Source: an uncultured Phocaeicola sp.
GTDB taxonomy: Bacteria; Bacteroidota; Bacteroidia; Bacteroidales; Bacteroidaceae
Direction of reading: 5' to 3'
DNA length: 64,000 nt
NCBI GenBank assembly: GCA_948579315.1
Contig: CAPAOL010000006.1
Coordinates: 1 to 64,000 of the forward strand
Each line of letters starts with the position of its first letter. The first letter of the stretch is position 1. This document shows, in pieces, positions 7,573 through 16,576 of this stretch. The position numbers and the translations under genes were made by a program. The notes under the pieces are model-generated. The model had not been told where the DNA came from. It did not search any database and saw nothing but the letters and a program-made list of their open reading frames with translations.

Positions 7573-8005
7573 CCTGATTGTGATCCACTGTTCCGCCACA
7601 AGGGCGGACAGGGATTTCACGGAAGATGATTTGGAAATCTGCCATCGCCGGCGAGGGTTCAATGGGGCGGGCTATCATTTTTATATCCGTAAAAATGGAG
7701 CCATAAAAACTACCCGTGAGATTGAGAAGATCGGTGCGCACGCAAAGGGTCACAACGCTCACTCGATAGGTATCTGCTATGAAGGGGGACTTGACTGTCA
7801 GGGGCGCCCTGCCGATACCCGCACTGAGTGGCAGATTCATTCCATGCACGTACTCATACTGACGCTACTCCGTGATTATCCGGGCTGTCGTATTTGCGGA
7901 CATCGGGATTTAAGTCCCGACCTGAACGCAAACGGGGAGATCGAGCCGGAAGAATGGATCAAGGCTTGTCCGTGTTTCGATGTGAAGGCGGAGTGGGATG
8001 GTTGA
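7559..8005 (+). CDS. N-acetylmuramoyl-L-alanine amidase, T7-lysozyme/PGRP type
   Basis: 148 aa. The ATG at 7559 is preferred over the adjacent TTG. Family motifs are visible: IVIHCSATR near the start (first zinc His), GAGYHFYI, a central SIGICYEGG, and a C-terminal CGHRDLSPD followed by ACPCFDV (second His and Cys ligands). These enzymes cleave the MurNAc-L-Ala bond of peptidoglycan. There is no signal peptide, as in phage endolysins that need a holin or other exit route; the overlapping 33-aa protein might supply one. It is the last gene of the prophage-like module, which ends about 20 bp before the convergent outer-membrane protein gene. Confidence 0.9.
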   Translation: MRKINLIVIHCSATRADRDFTEDDLEICHRRRGFNGAGYHFYIRKNGAIKTTREIEKIGAHAKGHNAHSIGICYEGGLDCQGRPADTRTEWQIHSMHVLILTLLRDYPGCRICGHRDLSPDLNANGEIEPEEWIKACPCFDVKAEWDG

Positions 8006-8022
8006 GCGAAGTGGATGGCTGA

Positions 8023-9219
8023 TCAGAAAGCCTCTGTCATATTGAAATAGAATAAATTCTGTTTGTTCACCATGTCTCTGCCGATATCAAGGCGTACATT
8101 CATACGAGGCTGGACTTCAATGCGTAGCCCTACTCCGAGGTTTGGAAGCACACCTTCTATCTTGCCTGGAGTGGGGCCCATGAATCCGCAGCCTCCCCAT
8201 GCCACATATCCTATATGGCTCAACATTTTCTTCATCCATGTGCTTTTGTCTGTATTGATCATCTGACGGTATTCGGCCATCATTACATGCGATGACTTGT
8301 CGCGAAACTGCCCCATGTAGTAACCGCGAAGATCGAAAGGGGTTCCGCTAAGCACGTATTTTGTCAGCGGAACATTTCCGAATGCGTTTTTGCTCTGCAC
8401 GGTCCAGGCTATCACTTTGCGACGCCCCACTGTTTTGTATTGGCGGTAGTCTATCTCCAAACGATAAAAATTATTATCACTGCCGAACGTTTTATGGTAC
8501 ATCATTCCCCGGAAGTCGAGGTACGTTCCGCGGTAAGCATTGGCGGGGATATCGCGTGTGTCATACGTCAGCAGGAAGCCGAGTCCCGAACTGAAATTTT
8601 TGTACCCGTGCTCCGTGCCCCCTGCCGCTATGTACGAGGGCTCATTGACCATCCCGGCAGCCGGTTCGGTAATTTTATCGTAGTTTAAATCGACCTGGGG
8701 ACCTGCAAAGAAATCGCTTTCTCCCAGGCGGAACAAGAACCAGGGGTTTACCTGAATACCACTATAACGGTATTCGCTGGTATCTTCTCCACGTTCGTAA
8801 TCTTTATTGGTGGAGTATCCGATGCCGTAAAAGTTCTCGATCGTATTTTTATAAGAGAAGGTGCCGAAGATACGGAAACGGTCGCCTTTAAAGAAGAGCT
8901 GCGGCTTCGCCATCAGGTTCAAGCCGCCCTTGAACATCAAGGCAACGGACATGGGCACTACCGAACGTCGCTGGGTGGTGTCGCTCGGATTCATCCGGAA
9001 CGTCAACAGTGCGCTACCGCCCACCAGCAGACCAAAATCCGGTGTATAACTGGGACCGCCCAATATGTTATAGTGCAGATTACGTTTTGCCACGCGTTGG
9101 CGATGCAACTCACGCTTGGAAAGGGCAGGGACGGTGTCCGACGGGGTGTCAGCAGTCGTAGCCGACATCATATTGATGGATGGAAGCATCATCAATATTC
9201 CTATTATATATTTCTTCAT
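8023..9219 (-). CDS. BamA/TamA (Omp85)-family outer-membrane barrel protein, POTRA-less
   Basis: 398 aa with an N-terminal signal peptide (MKKYIIGILMMLPSINMMSA). The rest consists of alternating beta strands with aromatic girdles and ends in Phe (YFNMTEAF), as expected for an outer-membrane barrel. The C-terminal region resembles the bacterial surface antigen domain: GTPFDLRGYY near residue 300 corresponds to the conserved (V/I)RG(Y/F) lid motif of Omp85 proteins. There is no room for POTRA domains, so it is a short barrel-only member. Substrate is unknown; assembly, transport or lipase-associated roles are all possible. It stands alone, convergent with the amidase and divergent from the peptidase gene. 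Confidence 0.75.
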   Translation of the reverse strand: MKKYIIGILMMLPSINMMSATTADTPSDTVPALSKRELHRQRVAKRNLHYNILGGPSYTPDFGLLVGGSALLTFRMNPSDTTQRRSVVPMSVALMFKGGLNLMAKPQLFFKGDRFRIFGTFSYKNTIENFYGIGYSTNKDYERGEDTSEYRYSGIQVNPWFLFRLGESDFFAGPQVDLNYDKITEPAAGMVNEPSYIAAGGTEHGYKNFSSGLGFLLTYDTRDIPANAYRGTYLDFRGMMYHKTFGSDNNFYRLEIDYRQYKTVGRRKVIAWTVQSKNAFGNVPLTKYVLSGTPFDLRGYYMGQFRDKSSHVMMAEYRQMINTDKSTWMKKMLSHIGYVAWGGCGFMGPTPGKIEGVLPNLGVGLRIEVQPRMNVRLDIGRDMVNKQNLFYFNMTEAF

Positions 9220-9309
9220 AACTTCTCTCTGAGGAATCCGGCTGCAAAGAAAACTATTTTATTCCGATTAGTTTTGATGTTCTTAGATAATAAATCTAAA
9301 AAAGAATCG

Positions 9310-9317
9310 TATTTTTG
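9310..9317 (+). promoter_or_regulatory. -7 box probably serving the C1 peptidase gene
   Basis: TATTTTTG on the plus strand, giving a leader of about 115 nt to the ATG at 9440. No riboswitch or hairpin is obvious in that leader. Confidence 0.45.
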
Positions 9318-9439
9318 CAGAATAAGATGTTTCTCGATATGCTGATAAATAAAGTTGCATGATTTATCTCCATACACCAACACATAATTTATTAGTATAT
9401 CATGATCCGTCAGCCTATTAATTACTTATTTATACCATA

Positions 9440-10834
9440 ATGAATAAACAGATTTTATCCATTTTTGTTTTCTGCGCTTTCTCTTGTTCTACACAAGCGC
9501 AAGAACTGAAAGGCGGCATCAGCGACTCCATGATGCAACAAATCAAGCAGAGTTATGCAAACACTCCCTCCGACAAGGCTATCCGCAACGCCATCGGAAA
9601 CAACGACATCCGCAAACTGGCTCTCAACCAGGATAACCTGAAAGGCATGGATACGCATTTTTCCATCAAAGTGCCCTCTAAAGGTATCACCGACCAGAAA
9701 TCTTCCGGCCGGTGCTGGCTCTTCACAGGGCTGAACGTGATGCGTGCCAAAGCGATCGCCAAGCATAACCTCGGCGCCTTCGAATTCTCGCAGACTTATC
9801 CTTTCTTCTTCGACCAACTGGAGAAAGCGAACCTCTTCCTGCAAGGTATCATCGACACCAGCAGCAAACCGATGGACGATAAAATGGTAGAGTGGCTTTT
9901 CCGCAATCCTTTAAGTGACGGGGGCACGTTTACCGGCGTAGCGGACATCGTAAGCAAATACGGACTTGTCCCCAAAGATGTGATGCCCGAAACAAACAGC
10001 AGCGAAAATACTTCCCGCATGGCAGGCCTGATCGCCCTGAAACTCCGTGAACAGGGGTTGCAACTCCGTGAGCTCGCTGCCAAAGGCGCCAAACCCGCTG
10101 CCATCGAAAAAACGAAGACTGAAATGTTGAGCGTAATCTACCGCATGCTGGTGCTGAATCTCGGTGTTCCCCCCACAGAATTTACCTGGACCGAACACAA
10201 TGCCAAAGGTGAGCCTGTATCTACCGAAACTTACACCCCGCTTTCTTTCCTGAAGAAATATGGCGACGAAAATCTGATTGACAGCTACGTCATGCTTATG
10301 AACGACCCCAGCCGCGAATACTACAAATGTTATGAAATAGATTACGACCGCCACCGCTACGACGGTAAAAACTGGACGTATGTCAACCTACCCATCGAGG
10401 ATATCAAGGAAATGGCTATCGCCTCTCTTAAAGACAGCACAATGATGTATTTCTCCTGCGATGTGGGCAAATTCCTGAATTCTGACCGGGGACTGCTGGA
10501 TGTCAAAAACTACGACTACGAATCTCTAATGGGGACGTCTTTTAATATGAATAAGAAGCAACGTATCCAAACCTTTGCCAGCGGCTCCAGCCACGCCATG
10601 ACGCTCATGGCTGTCGACCTCGACAAGAATGGAAAACCAACGAAATGGATGGTTGAAAATAGTTGGGGACCAGCCGCCGGCTATCAGGGGTATCTCATCA
10701 TGACGGACGAATGGTTCAACGAATATATGTTCCGATTGGTGGTGGAGACCAAGTATTCATCGGAAAAGGTGCTGGAGGTGTTGAAGCAGAAACCAATCCG
10801 GTTGCCGGCGTGGGATCCTATGTTTGCTGAATAG
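9440..10834 (+). CDS. Secreted C1-family aminopeptidase (bleomycin hydrolase/PepC-like)
   Basis: 464 aa. The signal peptide MNKQILSIFVFCAFSCSTQA is followed by QE, so the protein is exported, unlike cytoplasmic PepC. The catalytic Cys is at about 92 in QKSSGRCWLF, the His at about 385 in SSHAMTLM and the Asn at about 406 in VENSWGP, so the papain-like triad is complete. The family forms hexameric barrels that trim peptides from the N-terminus, and a periplasmic peptide-scavenging role is likely. The gene is monocistronic, with a long non-coding repeat element directly downstream. Confidence 0.9.
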   Translation: MNKQILSIFVFCAFSCSTQAQELKGGISDSMMQQIKQSYANTPSDKAIRNAIGNNDIRKLALNQDNLKGMDTHFSIKVPSKGITDQKSSGRCWLFTGLNVMRAKAIAKHNLGAFEFSQTYPFFFDQLEKANLFLQGIIDTSSKPMDDKMVEWLFRNPLSDGGTFTGVADIVSKYGLVPKDVMPETNSSENTSRMAGLIALKLREQGLQLRELAAKGAKPAAIEKTKTEMLSVIYRMLVLNLGVPPTEFTWTEHNAKGEPVSTETYTPLSFLKKYGDENLIDSYVMLMNDPSREYYKCYEIDYDRHRYDGKNWTYVNLPIEDIKEMAIASLKDSTMMYFSCDVGKFLNSDRGLLDVKNYDYESLMGTSFNMNKKQRIQTFASGSSHAMTLMAVDLDKNGKPTKWMVENSWGPAAGYQGYLIMTDEWFNEYMFRLVVETKYSSEKVLEVLKQKPIRLPAWDPMFAE

Positions 10835-10845
10835 GGAGAGAGTTC

Positions 10846-11573
10846 TTTTTCTTTCGTCTTGATACGAAAGAAAAAGAACCAAAAAGAAAGAATCAAGGCT
10901 GCGTTTTTCCGTCTACTCCGGTGCTTCCTCCGGCTAAAGGGCAGAAACTCGCTACGCTCAAACAGTCTGCCCTTTTTAACGCCGAAGGAAACACCTGCGC
11001 TTGACGCCGGAAAAACGAGGCCGGGGAAACCATTCGGCATGGGGCCACAGCGCGGGATTTTTTACAGCGCCCCAGCTGTTAGTTTTCCACAGCGAACTAA
11101 CTGCCAGCTTCCTTTGCAGCACCCCAGTTGCTAGCTTCCCACAGCGAACTAACTGCCAGCTTCCTTTGCAACGCCCCAGCTGTTAGTTTCCCACAGCGAA
11201 CTAACTGCTAGCTTCCTTTGCAGTGCCCCAGCTGTTAGTTTCCCACAGCGAACTAACTGCCAGCTTCCTTTGTAGCGCCCCAGTTGCTAGCTTCCCACAG
11301 CGAACTAACTGCCAGTTTCCTTTGCAATGCCCCAGCTGTTAATTTCCCACAGCTAACTCACCGCTAGCTTCCTTATGCAGCGAACCCGCAGCGAACACTG
11401 GCCTACTTTTTTCTCCGTCAAGCGAGTGCCCGTAACGTAGCGTTAAGAAGGGCAGACTGTTTGAGCGTAGCGAGTTTCTGCCCTTTAGCGAAGTGAAGGA
11501 AGCGAGTAGGAGAAAAAAGTCAGCCTTGAATTTTTCTTTGCTTCTTTCTTTTGTTTCAAGACAAAAGAAAGAT
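10846..11573. mobile_element. Non-coding element with ~165-bp imperfect inverted arms
   Basis: The left arm (about 10846-11020) and right arm (about 11410-11573) are imperfect reverse complements. The best part, from CTAAAGGGCAGAAACTCGCT to the CCCTTTTTAACGC end (about 10934-10982), matches 11441-11489 almost perfectly. Each arm also contains smaller hairpins (AAGGGCAGA/TCTGCCCTT, CTTTCGT/ACGAAAG). Between the arms lies the 52-bp tandem array. There is no convincing ORF. It could be a MITE-like unit, a structured RNA gene or a large terminator complex between the peptidase gene and nqrA. Confidence 0.55.
11071..11382. repeat. Six tandem copies of a 52-bp hairpin-forming unit
   Basis: The CCCAG(C/T)TG start of each unit falls at 11071, 11123, 11175, 11227, 11279 and 11331, exactly 52 bp apart; the last copy is degenerate. 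Every unit contains an inverted repeat, typically AGCTGTTAGTT then a 10-nt loop then AACTAACTGCCAGCT. Units alternate between GCTGTTAGTT and GTTGCTAGCT versions. Confidence 0.9.
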
Positions 11574-11659
11574 GACTCACGTGTACGAGCACGAACGCAA
11601 TTACGGATTTATTTCCGTAATTCCTTTCTTTTTTCCTCCCGAATCCCAATCTTATTTAT

Positions 11660-11667
11660 TACTTTTG
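11660..11667 (+). promoter_or_regulatory. -7 box of the nqr operon promoter
   Basis: TACTTTTG matches TAnnTTTG, 33 bp before the nqrA ATG at 11701. Confidence 0.55.
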
Positions 11668-11700
11668 CGGAAAATTTATGAAACCATTATTTTATATAGC

Positions 11701-13050
11701 ATGGCAAATGTAATAAAGTTACGTAAAGGCCTTGACATAAACCTGAAAGGGAAAGCTGCTGAAACGTACGCAACAGTAAAAGCGCCGGGATTCTACGCAC
11801 TTGTACCCGACGACTTTCCTGGAGTGACGCCTAAGGTAGTTGTGAAAGAGCAGGAATATGTAATGGCTGGTGGACCCTTGTTTATCGACAAGTATCATCC
11901 TGAAGTGAAATTTGTTTCGCCGGTGAGCGGCGTGGTGACGAGTGTAGAACGTGGTGCTCGTCGTAAGGTATTGAACATCGTAGTAGAAGCTGCTGCCGAG
12001 CAGGACTATGAAGATTTTGGGAAAAAGAATGTTGCTTCGATGGATGCTGAAGCTGTGAAATCCGCTTTGTTGGAAGCCGGACTTTTCGCGTTTATCAAAC
12101 AGCGTCCTTATGACATCATTGCCGATCCTACGGTAACCCCGAAAGGAATCTTCATCTCCGCATTCGACACCAACCCGTTGGCTCCGGACTTCGAGTTCGC
12201 CCTCAAAGGTGAAGAGGCAAACTTCCAGACAGGACTCGATGCTCTTGCCAAACTGGCAAAAACTTACCTGAGCATCAGTGTGAAACAGAACGCTGCCGCA
12301 TTGACACAGGCTAAGAACGTTACAATCACCGCATTCGACGGACCGAACCCTGCTGGTAATGTAGGCGTTCAGATCAACCATCTCGATCCTGTATCTAAGG
12401 GCGAAACGGTGTGGACTATTGATCCGCAAGCCGTCATCTTCATCGGCCGCCTTTTCAATACAGGCCATGTAGATTTCACCCGCACAGTAGCCGTGACAGG
12501 TTCCGAAGTGTTGAAGCCTGCATACTGCAAATTACAGGTAGGCGCATTGCTCACCAACGTCTTTGCCGGCAATGTAACAAAAGACAAAGACTTACGCTAT
12601 ATAAGCGGTAACGTGCTGACAGGAAAACAAGTATCTCCGAACGGATATTTAGGTGCATTCCATAGCCAACTGACGGTTATCCCCGAAGGTGACGACATTC
12701 ACGAAATGCTTGGATGGATCATGCCGCGCTTCAATCAGTTCAGTGCCAACCGTTCGTATTTCAGCTGGTTGATGGGTAAGAAGGAATATACGCTGGATGC
12801 CCGCATCAAAGGTGGCGAACGTCACATGATTATGTCGGGCGAATACGATAAAGTATTCCCGATGGACATACTGCCCGAATATCTGATTAAAGCAATCATT
12901 GCCGGTGACATCGACCGTATGGAAGCACTTGGCATCTACGAAGTAGCCCCCGAAGATTTCGCCCTTTGCGAGTTCGTATGCTCTTCAAAGATGGAACTGC
13001 AACGCATCGTTCGTGTCGGGCTCGATATGCTCCGTGCAGAAATGGCGTAA
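11701..13050 (+). CDS. nqrA: Na+-translocating NADH:quinone reductase subunit A
   Basis: 449 aa from ATG 11701 (MANVIKLRKGLDINLKGKA); a longer in-frame extension to 11551 crosses the promoter and is rejected. It has the RnfC/NqrA N-terminal barrel-sandwich region (residues about 10-100, with KYHPEVKFVSPVSGVV) and the NqrA-specific middle and C-terminal regions. It is a cytoplasmic peripheral subunit, linked to quinone interaction, of the six-subunit Na+ pump that oxidises NADH and exports Na+. It is the first gene of nqrABCDEF, which is complete and in the usual order here. The gap to nqrB is 248 bp and carries tandem repeats, so co-transcription with nqrB is likely but unproven. Confidence 0.95.
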   Translation: MANVIKLRKGLDINLKGKAAETYATVKAPGFYALVPDDFPGVTPKVVVKEQEYVMAGGPLFIDKYHPEVKFVSPVSGVVTSVERGARRKVLNIVVEAAAEQDYEDFGKKNVASMDAEAVKSALLEAGLFAFIKQRPYDIIADPTVTPKGIFISAFDTNPLAPDFEFALKGEEANFQTGLDALAKLAKTYLSISVKQNAAALTQAKNVTITAFDGPNPAGNVGVQINHLDPVSKGETVWTIDPQAVIFIGRLFNTGHVDFTRTVAVTGSEVLKPAYCKLQVGALLTNVFAGNVTKDKDLRYISGNVLTGKQVSPNGYLGAFHSQLTVIPEGDDIHEMLGWIMPRFNQFSANRSYFSWLMGKKEYTLDARIKGGERHMIMSGEYDKVFPMDILPEYLIKAIIAGDIDRMEALGIYEVAPEDFALCEFVCSSKMELQRIVRVGLDMLRAEMA

Positions 13051-13134
13051 TCGTATAAGAGATTAAATAATAAAAATTAAAATAAGCGATAGTTGAAATC
13101 TTGCGAAACGGCTCCCTGTGGGGGACAGCACTTT

Positions 13135-13240
13135 GTAAATGCAGCTTTTAGGTAATGTATACACAGTATGTAAATGCAACTCTTAGGTCGTGTGTAGCAT
13201 ACAAGTACAGCTTTTAGTAATACACTGCATGCAAATACAG
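13135..13240. repeat. Degenerate ~35-bp tandem repeats between nqrA and nqrB
   Basis: GTAAATGCAGCTTTTAGGTA at 13135 recurs in degenerate form near 13170, 13204 and 13231 (GTAAATGCAACTCTTAGGTC, AAGTACAGCTTTTAGTAA, GCAAATACAGC). It sits inside an operon that is otherwise tightly packed. Confidence 0.5.
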
Positions 13241-13298
13241 CATAAACCCCGGTACTGCCAGTTTTCCAACTCTCAACTTTCAATTTTCAATTAAATAA

Positions 13299-14471
13299 AT
13301 GAAAGCGTTAAGAAATTATCTCGATAAGATAAAGCCGAACTTTGAAGAGGGCGGCAAATTCCACGCATTCCAGTCGGTGTTCGATGGCTTCGAAACATTC
13401 CTGTTCGTGCCCAGCCAGACTGCGAAAACGGGAACGCACATACATGACGCGATCGACAGCAAACGCATCATGTCGATTGTGGTTATTTCGTTAATACCGG
13501 CTTTGCTGTTCGGTATGTACAACGTAGGTTACCAGCATTTCACTCACACAGGTGCTACAGGCAGCTTCATCGAAATGTTTATCTACGGATTTTTGGCAGT
13601 ATTGCCTAAAATAATCGTATCATACGTGGTAGGTCTCGGCATCGAGTTCGTCGTAGCTCAATGGAAGAAAGAAGAAATACAGGAAGGATTCCTCGTTTCC
13701 GGTATCCTGATCCCGATGATCGTTCCGGTAGACTGTCCGCTGTGGATTCTTGCCGTAGCTACTGCATTCTCTGTTATCTTTGCCAAAGAAGTATTCGGTG
13801 GTACAGGTATGAATGTGTTCAACGTTGCGTTGATCACCCGTGCATTCCTGTTCTTCGCATATCCGACCAAGATGTCCGGTGACGCCGTTTGGGTGTCAGG
13901 CGACAGCATCTTCGGTTTAGGACAAAGCGTAGACGGACTGACCGTTGCCACTCCATTGGGACAGGCTGCTACAACAGGCAGTGTTCCTGCGTTCAACATG
14001 GATATGATAACAGGTCTGATCCCGGGTTCTATCGGTGAAACTAGCGTTATCGCTATCCTGATTGGTGCCGTAATCCTGCTTTGGACAGGCGTTGCAAGCT
14101 GGAAAACAATGATTTCCGTATTTGTCGGTGGCGCATTCATGGCATGGGTATTCAACGCAATCGGCATGGAAAACAACACAATGGCTCAAATGCCTTGGTA
14201 CGAACACCTCGTTCTCGGTGGTTTCTGCTTCGGTGCCGTATTTATGGCTACTGACCCTGTGACTTCCGCACGTACGGAAAGAGGTAAATATATCTTCGGA
14301 TTCCTGATCGGTGTGATGGCTATCGTTATCCGCGTACTGAATCCGGGTTATCCGGAAGGTATGATGCTTGCCATCCTGCTGATGAACATCTTTGCTCCGC
14401 TGATCGACTACTGTGTAGTACAGAGCAACATCAGCCGTCGCGAGAAACGCACTATCAAGTCTAACCAATAA
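13299..14471 (+). CDS. nqrB: Na+-NQR subunit B
   Basis: A 390-aa inner-membrane subunit with about ten hydrophobic helices. The covalent FMN site is visible as DGLTVATPLGQA with the flavinylated Thr at about residue 218 (AT of ATPL). The C-terminal block (MATDPVTSARTERGKYIFG) is the conserved NqrB/RnfD signature. Known role: binds FMN and, in characterised enzymes, riboflavin, and lies in the Na+ path. It is followed after 12 bp by nqrC, in the same direction, and needs a flavin transferase (ApbE type) encoded elsewhere. Confidence 0.96.
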   Translation: MKALRNYLDKIKPNFEEGGKFHAFQSVFDGFETFLFVPSQTAKTGTHIHDAIDSKRIMSIVVISLIPALLFGMYNVGYQHFTHTGATGSFIEMFIYGFLAVLPKIIVSYVVGLGIEFVVAQWKKEEIQEGFLVSGILIPMIVPVDCPLWILAVATAFSVIFAKEVFGGTGMNVFNVALITRAFLFFAYPTKMSGDAVWVSGDSIFGLGQSVDGLTVATPLGQAATTGSVPAFNMDMITGLIPGSIGETSVIAILIGAVILLWTGVASWKTMISVFVGGAFMAWVFNAIGMENNTMAQMPWYEHLVLGGFCFGAVFMATDPVTSARTERGKYIFGFLIGVMAIVIRVLNPGYPEGMMLAILLMNIFAPLIDYCVVQSNISRREKRTIKSNQ

Positions 14472-14483
14472 TACCGAGAGAAA

Positions 14484-15158
14484 ATGAATACGAATAGTAA
14501 TAGTTATACTATCATTTATGCTTCGGTAATGGTTATTATCGTAGCATTCCTGCTGGCATTCGTTAGTTCTTCACTGAAATCTACGCAAGAGAAGAATGTG
14601 CAGCTGGACACTAAGAAACAAATCCTCGCTGCATTGAACATCAAGGATGTGAAAGACGCGGATGCCGAATATCAGAAATATGTGAAAGGGGATATGCTGA
14701 TGAACGTAGATGGCACACTGACCGAAAACACAGGCGAATTTGCTACCAACTACGAGAAAGAAGCAAAAGAACAACAACGTCTGCATGTGTTTGTATGCGA
14801 AGTGGACGGTCAGACTAAATACGTAGTTCCTGTATACGGTGCCGGTCTTTGGGGCGCTATCTGGGGCTATGTTGCACTGAACGAAGATAAAGATACTGTT
14901 TACGGCACTTACTTCTCACACGCTAGCGAAACTCCGGGTCTGGGTGCTGAAATCGCAACCGACCGTTTCCAAAATGCATTTGTAGGTAAGAAAACCTTGG
15001 AAAATGGTGCTATCACATTGGGAGTCGTAAAAAATGGCAAAGTAGAGAAACCTGACTACCAAGTGGATGGTATCTCCGGTGGTACAATCACTTCAGTAGG
15101 TGTAGATGCCATGTTGAAGGCTTGCCTGAATAGTTACTTGAGTTTTTTAACTAAATAA
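14484..15158 (+). CDS. nqrC: Na+-NQR subunit C
   Basis: 224 aa with one N-terminal membrane helix (about 8-28, IIYASVMVIIVAFLLAF) and a periplasmic FMN-binding domain. The flavinylation motif is SGGTITS, with the acceptor Thr at about residue 201. Upstream features GLWGAIWGYVAL and SETPGLGAEI are typical of the FMN-bind domain. It carries electrons between the flavins of the pump and is an RnfG homologue. It is embedded between nqrB and nqrD with 12- and 21-bp spacers. Confidence 0.95.
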   Translation: MNTNSNSYTIIYASVMVIIVAFLLAFVSSSLKSTQEKNVQLDTKKQILAALNIKDVKDADAEYQKYVKGDMLMNVDGTLTENTGEFATNYEKEAKEQQRLHVFVCEVDGQTKYVVPVYGAGLWGAIWGYVALNEDKDTVYGTYFSHASETPGLGAEIATDRFQNAFVGKKTLENGAITLGVVKNGKVEKPDYQVDGISGGTITSVGVDAMLKACLNSYLSFLTK

Positions 15159-15179
15159 TAAGGAGGAGAAAGATAGAAT

Positions 15180-15821
15180 ATGGGACAACTGTTTTCAAAG
15201 AAAAATAAAGAAGTATTCTCTGCTCCGCTGGGAATTGATAATCCGGTAACCGTACAGGTGCTCGGTATCTGTTCTGCACTTGCTGTTACCGCAAAGCTGG
15301 AGCCTGCCATCGTGATGGGACTTTCAGTGACGGTGATTACTGCATTTGCCAACGTTGTTATCTCACTGTTGCGCAAGACCATTCCTAACCGCATCCGCAT
15401 CATCGTCCAGCTGGTTGTGGTAGCTGCCTTGGTAACCATCGTAAGTGAAGTTCTGAAAGCGTGTGCTTACGACGTAAGCGTACAACTCTCTGTATACGTA
15501 GGTCTGATCATCACCAACTGTATCCTGATGGGACGTCTGGAAGCATTTGCCATGCAGAACGGTCCTTGGGAGTCTTTTCTGGATGGTGTAGGTAATGGTT
15601 TGGGCTATGCCAAGATCTTGATTATCGTTGCTTTCTTCCGCGAACTGTTTGGATCGGGAACATTGCTTGGTTTCAATATCCTGAATTATGAACCGATTCA
15701 AAATATCGGATATGTAAACAACGGCTTGATGTTGATGCCGCCGATGGCATTGATTATCGTAGCATGTATTATCTGGTATCAACGCGCACGTCATAAAGAA
15801 TTGCAAGAACAAAGTAATTAA
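15180..15821 (+). CDS. nqrD: Na+-NQR subunit D
   Basis: A 213-aa integral membrane protein with six predicted helices, homologous to RnfE and paired with NqrE as inverted-topology partners. The conserved (I)TNCILMGRLEAFAM segment at about 109-122 carries one of the paired Cys residues that hold the intramembrane iron centre shared with NqrE. A 110-bp spacer rich in AAATCATAA repeats (15840-15930) separates it from nqrE, unusually long for this operon. Confidence 0.95.
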   Translation: MGQLFSKKNKEVFSAPLGIDNPVTVQVLGICSALAVTAKLEPAIVMGLSVTVITAFANVVISLLRKTIPNRIRIIVQLVVVAALVTIVSEVLKACAYDVSVQLSVYVGLIITNCILMGRLEAFAMQNGPWESFLDGVGNGLGYAKILIIVAFFRELFGSGTLLGFNILNYEPIQNIGYVNNGLMLMPPMALIIVACIIWYQRARHKELQEQSN

Positions 15822-15931
15822 TTATTTCTGATTTCTGAATTATGATTTATGTCTAGCTTTATAGTCATAGTCGCATGATAAGTCTGCTGAATCATAAATT
15901 ATAAATCATAAATCATAAATCAAAAAGAATT

Positions 15932-16558
15932 ATGGAACATTTATTAAGTTTATTCGTCCGCTCTATCTTTGTGGACAACATGATATTCGCATTCTTCCTA
16001 GGTATGTGCTCATACCTGGCTGTTTCGAAGAATGTGAAGACTGCCGTAGGACTGGGTATCGCCGTAACTTTCGTGTTGCTGGTGACGCTTCCGGTCAACT
16101 ACCTGTTGCAAACTAAGGTTCTGGCTGCCAATGCTATTATTGAAGGTGTCGACCTTAGCTTCTTGAGCTTTATTCTTTTCATTGCCGTTATCGCCGGTAT
16201 TGTGCAGCTGGTGGAGATGATCGTAGAACGTTTCACTCCGTCATTGTACGCTTCGCTGGGTATCTTCCTGCCGTTGATTGCCGTTAACTGTGCCATCATG
16301 GGTGCTTCTCTGTTTATGCAACAACGTATCAATCTGGGTCCGAGTGATCCGAAATACATTGGTGATATCTGGGATGCTCTCGCTTATGCATTGGGCTCCG
16401 GTATCGGTTGGCTGCTGGCTATCGTAGGTCTGGCTGCTATCCGCGAGAAAATGGCTTACTCTGACGTACCTGCTCCGTTGAAGGGCTTGGGTATCACATT
16501 TATCACAGTAGGTCTGATGGCAATCGCGTTTATGTGTTTCTCTGGTTTGAACATCTAA
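15932..16558 (+). CDS. nqrE: Na+-NQR subunit E
   Basis: A 208-aa membrane protein with six helices, the RnfA-type partner of NqrD. FLGMCSYLAVSKN near residue 27 and AVNCAIMGASLFM near 112 hold the conserved Cys residues of the Fe site formed with NqrD. Length and motifs are normal. nqrF starts 18 bp downstream. Confidence 0.95.
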   Translation: MEHLLSLFVRSIFVDNMIFAFFLGMCSYLAVSKNVKTAVGLGIAVTFVLLVTLPVNYLLQTKVLAANAIIEGVDLSFLSFILFIAVIAGIVQLVEMIVERFTPSLYASLGIFLPLIAVNCAIMGASLFMQQRINLGPSDPKYIGDIWDALAYALGSGIGWLLAIVGLAAIREKMAYSDVPAPLKGLGITFITVGLMAIAFMCFSGLNI

Positions 16559-16576
16559 AAAGAAAGGAATAAGACA

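Noticed and set aside
11071..11382. CRISPR-like array
   Set aside because: The complete 52-bp unit repeats with no unique spacers, and no cas genes are in the window.
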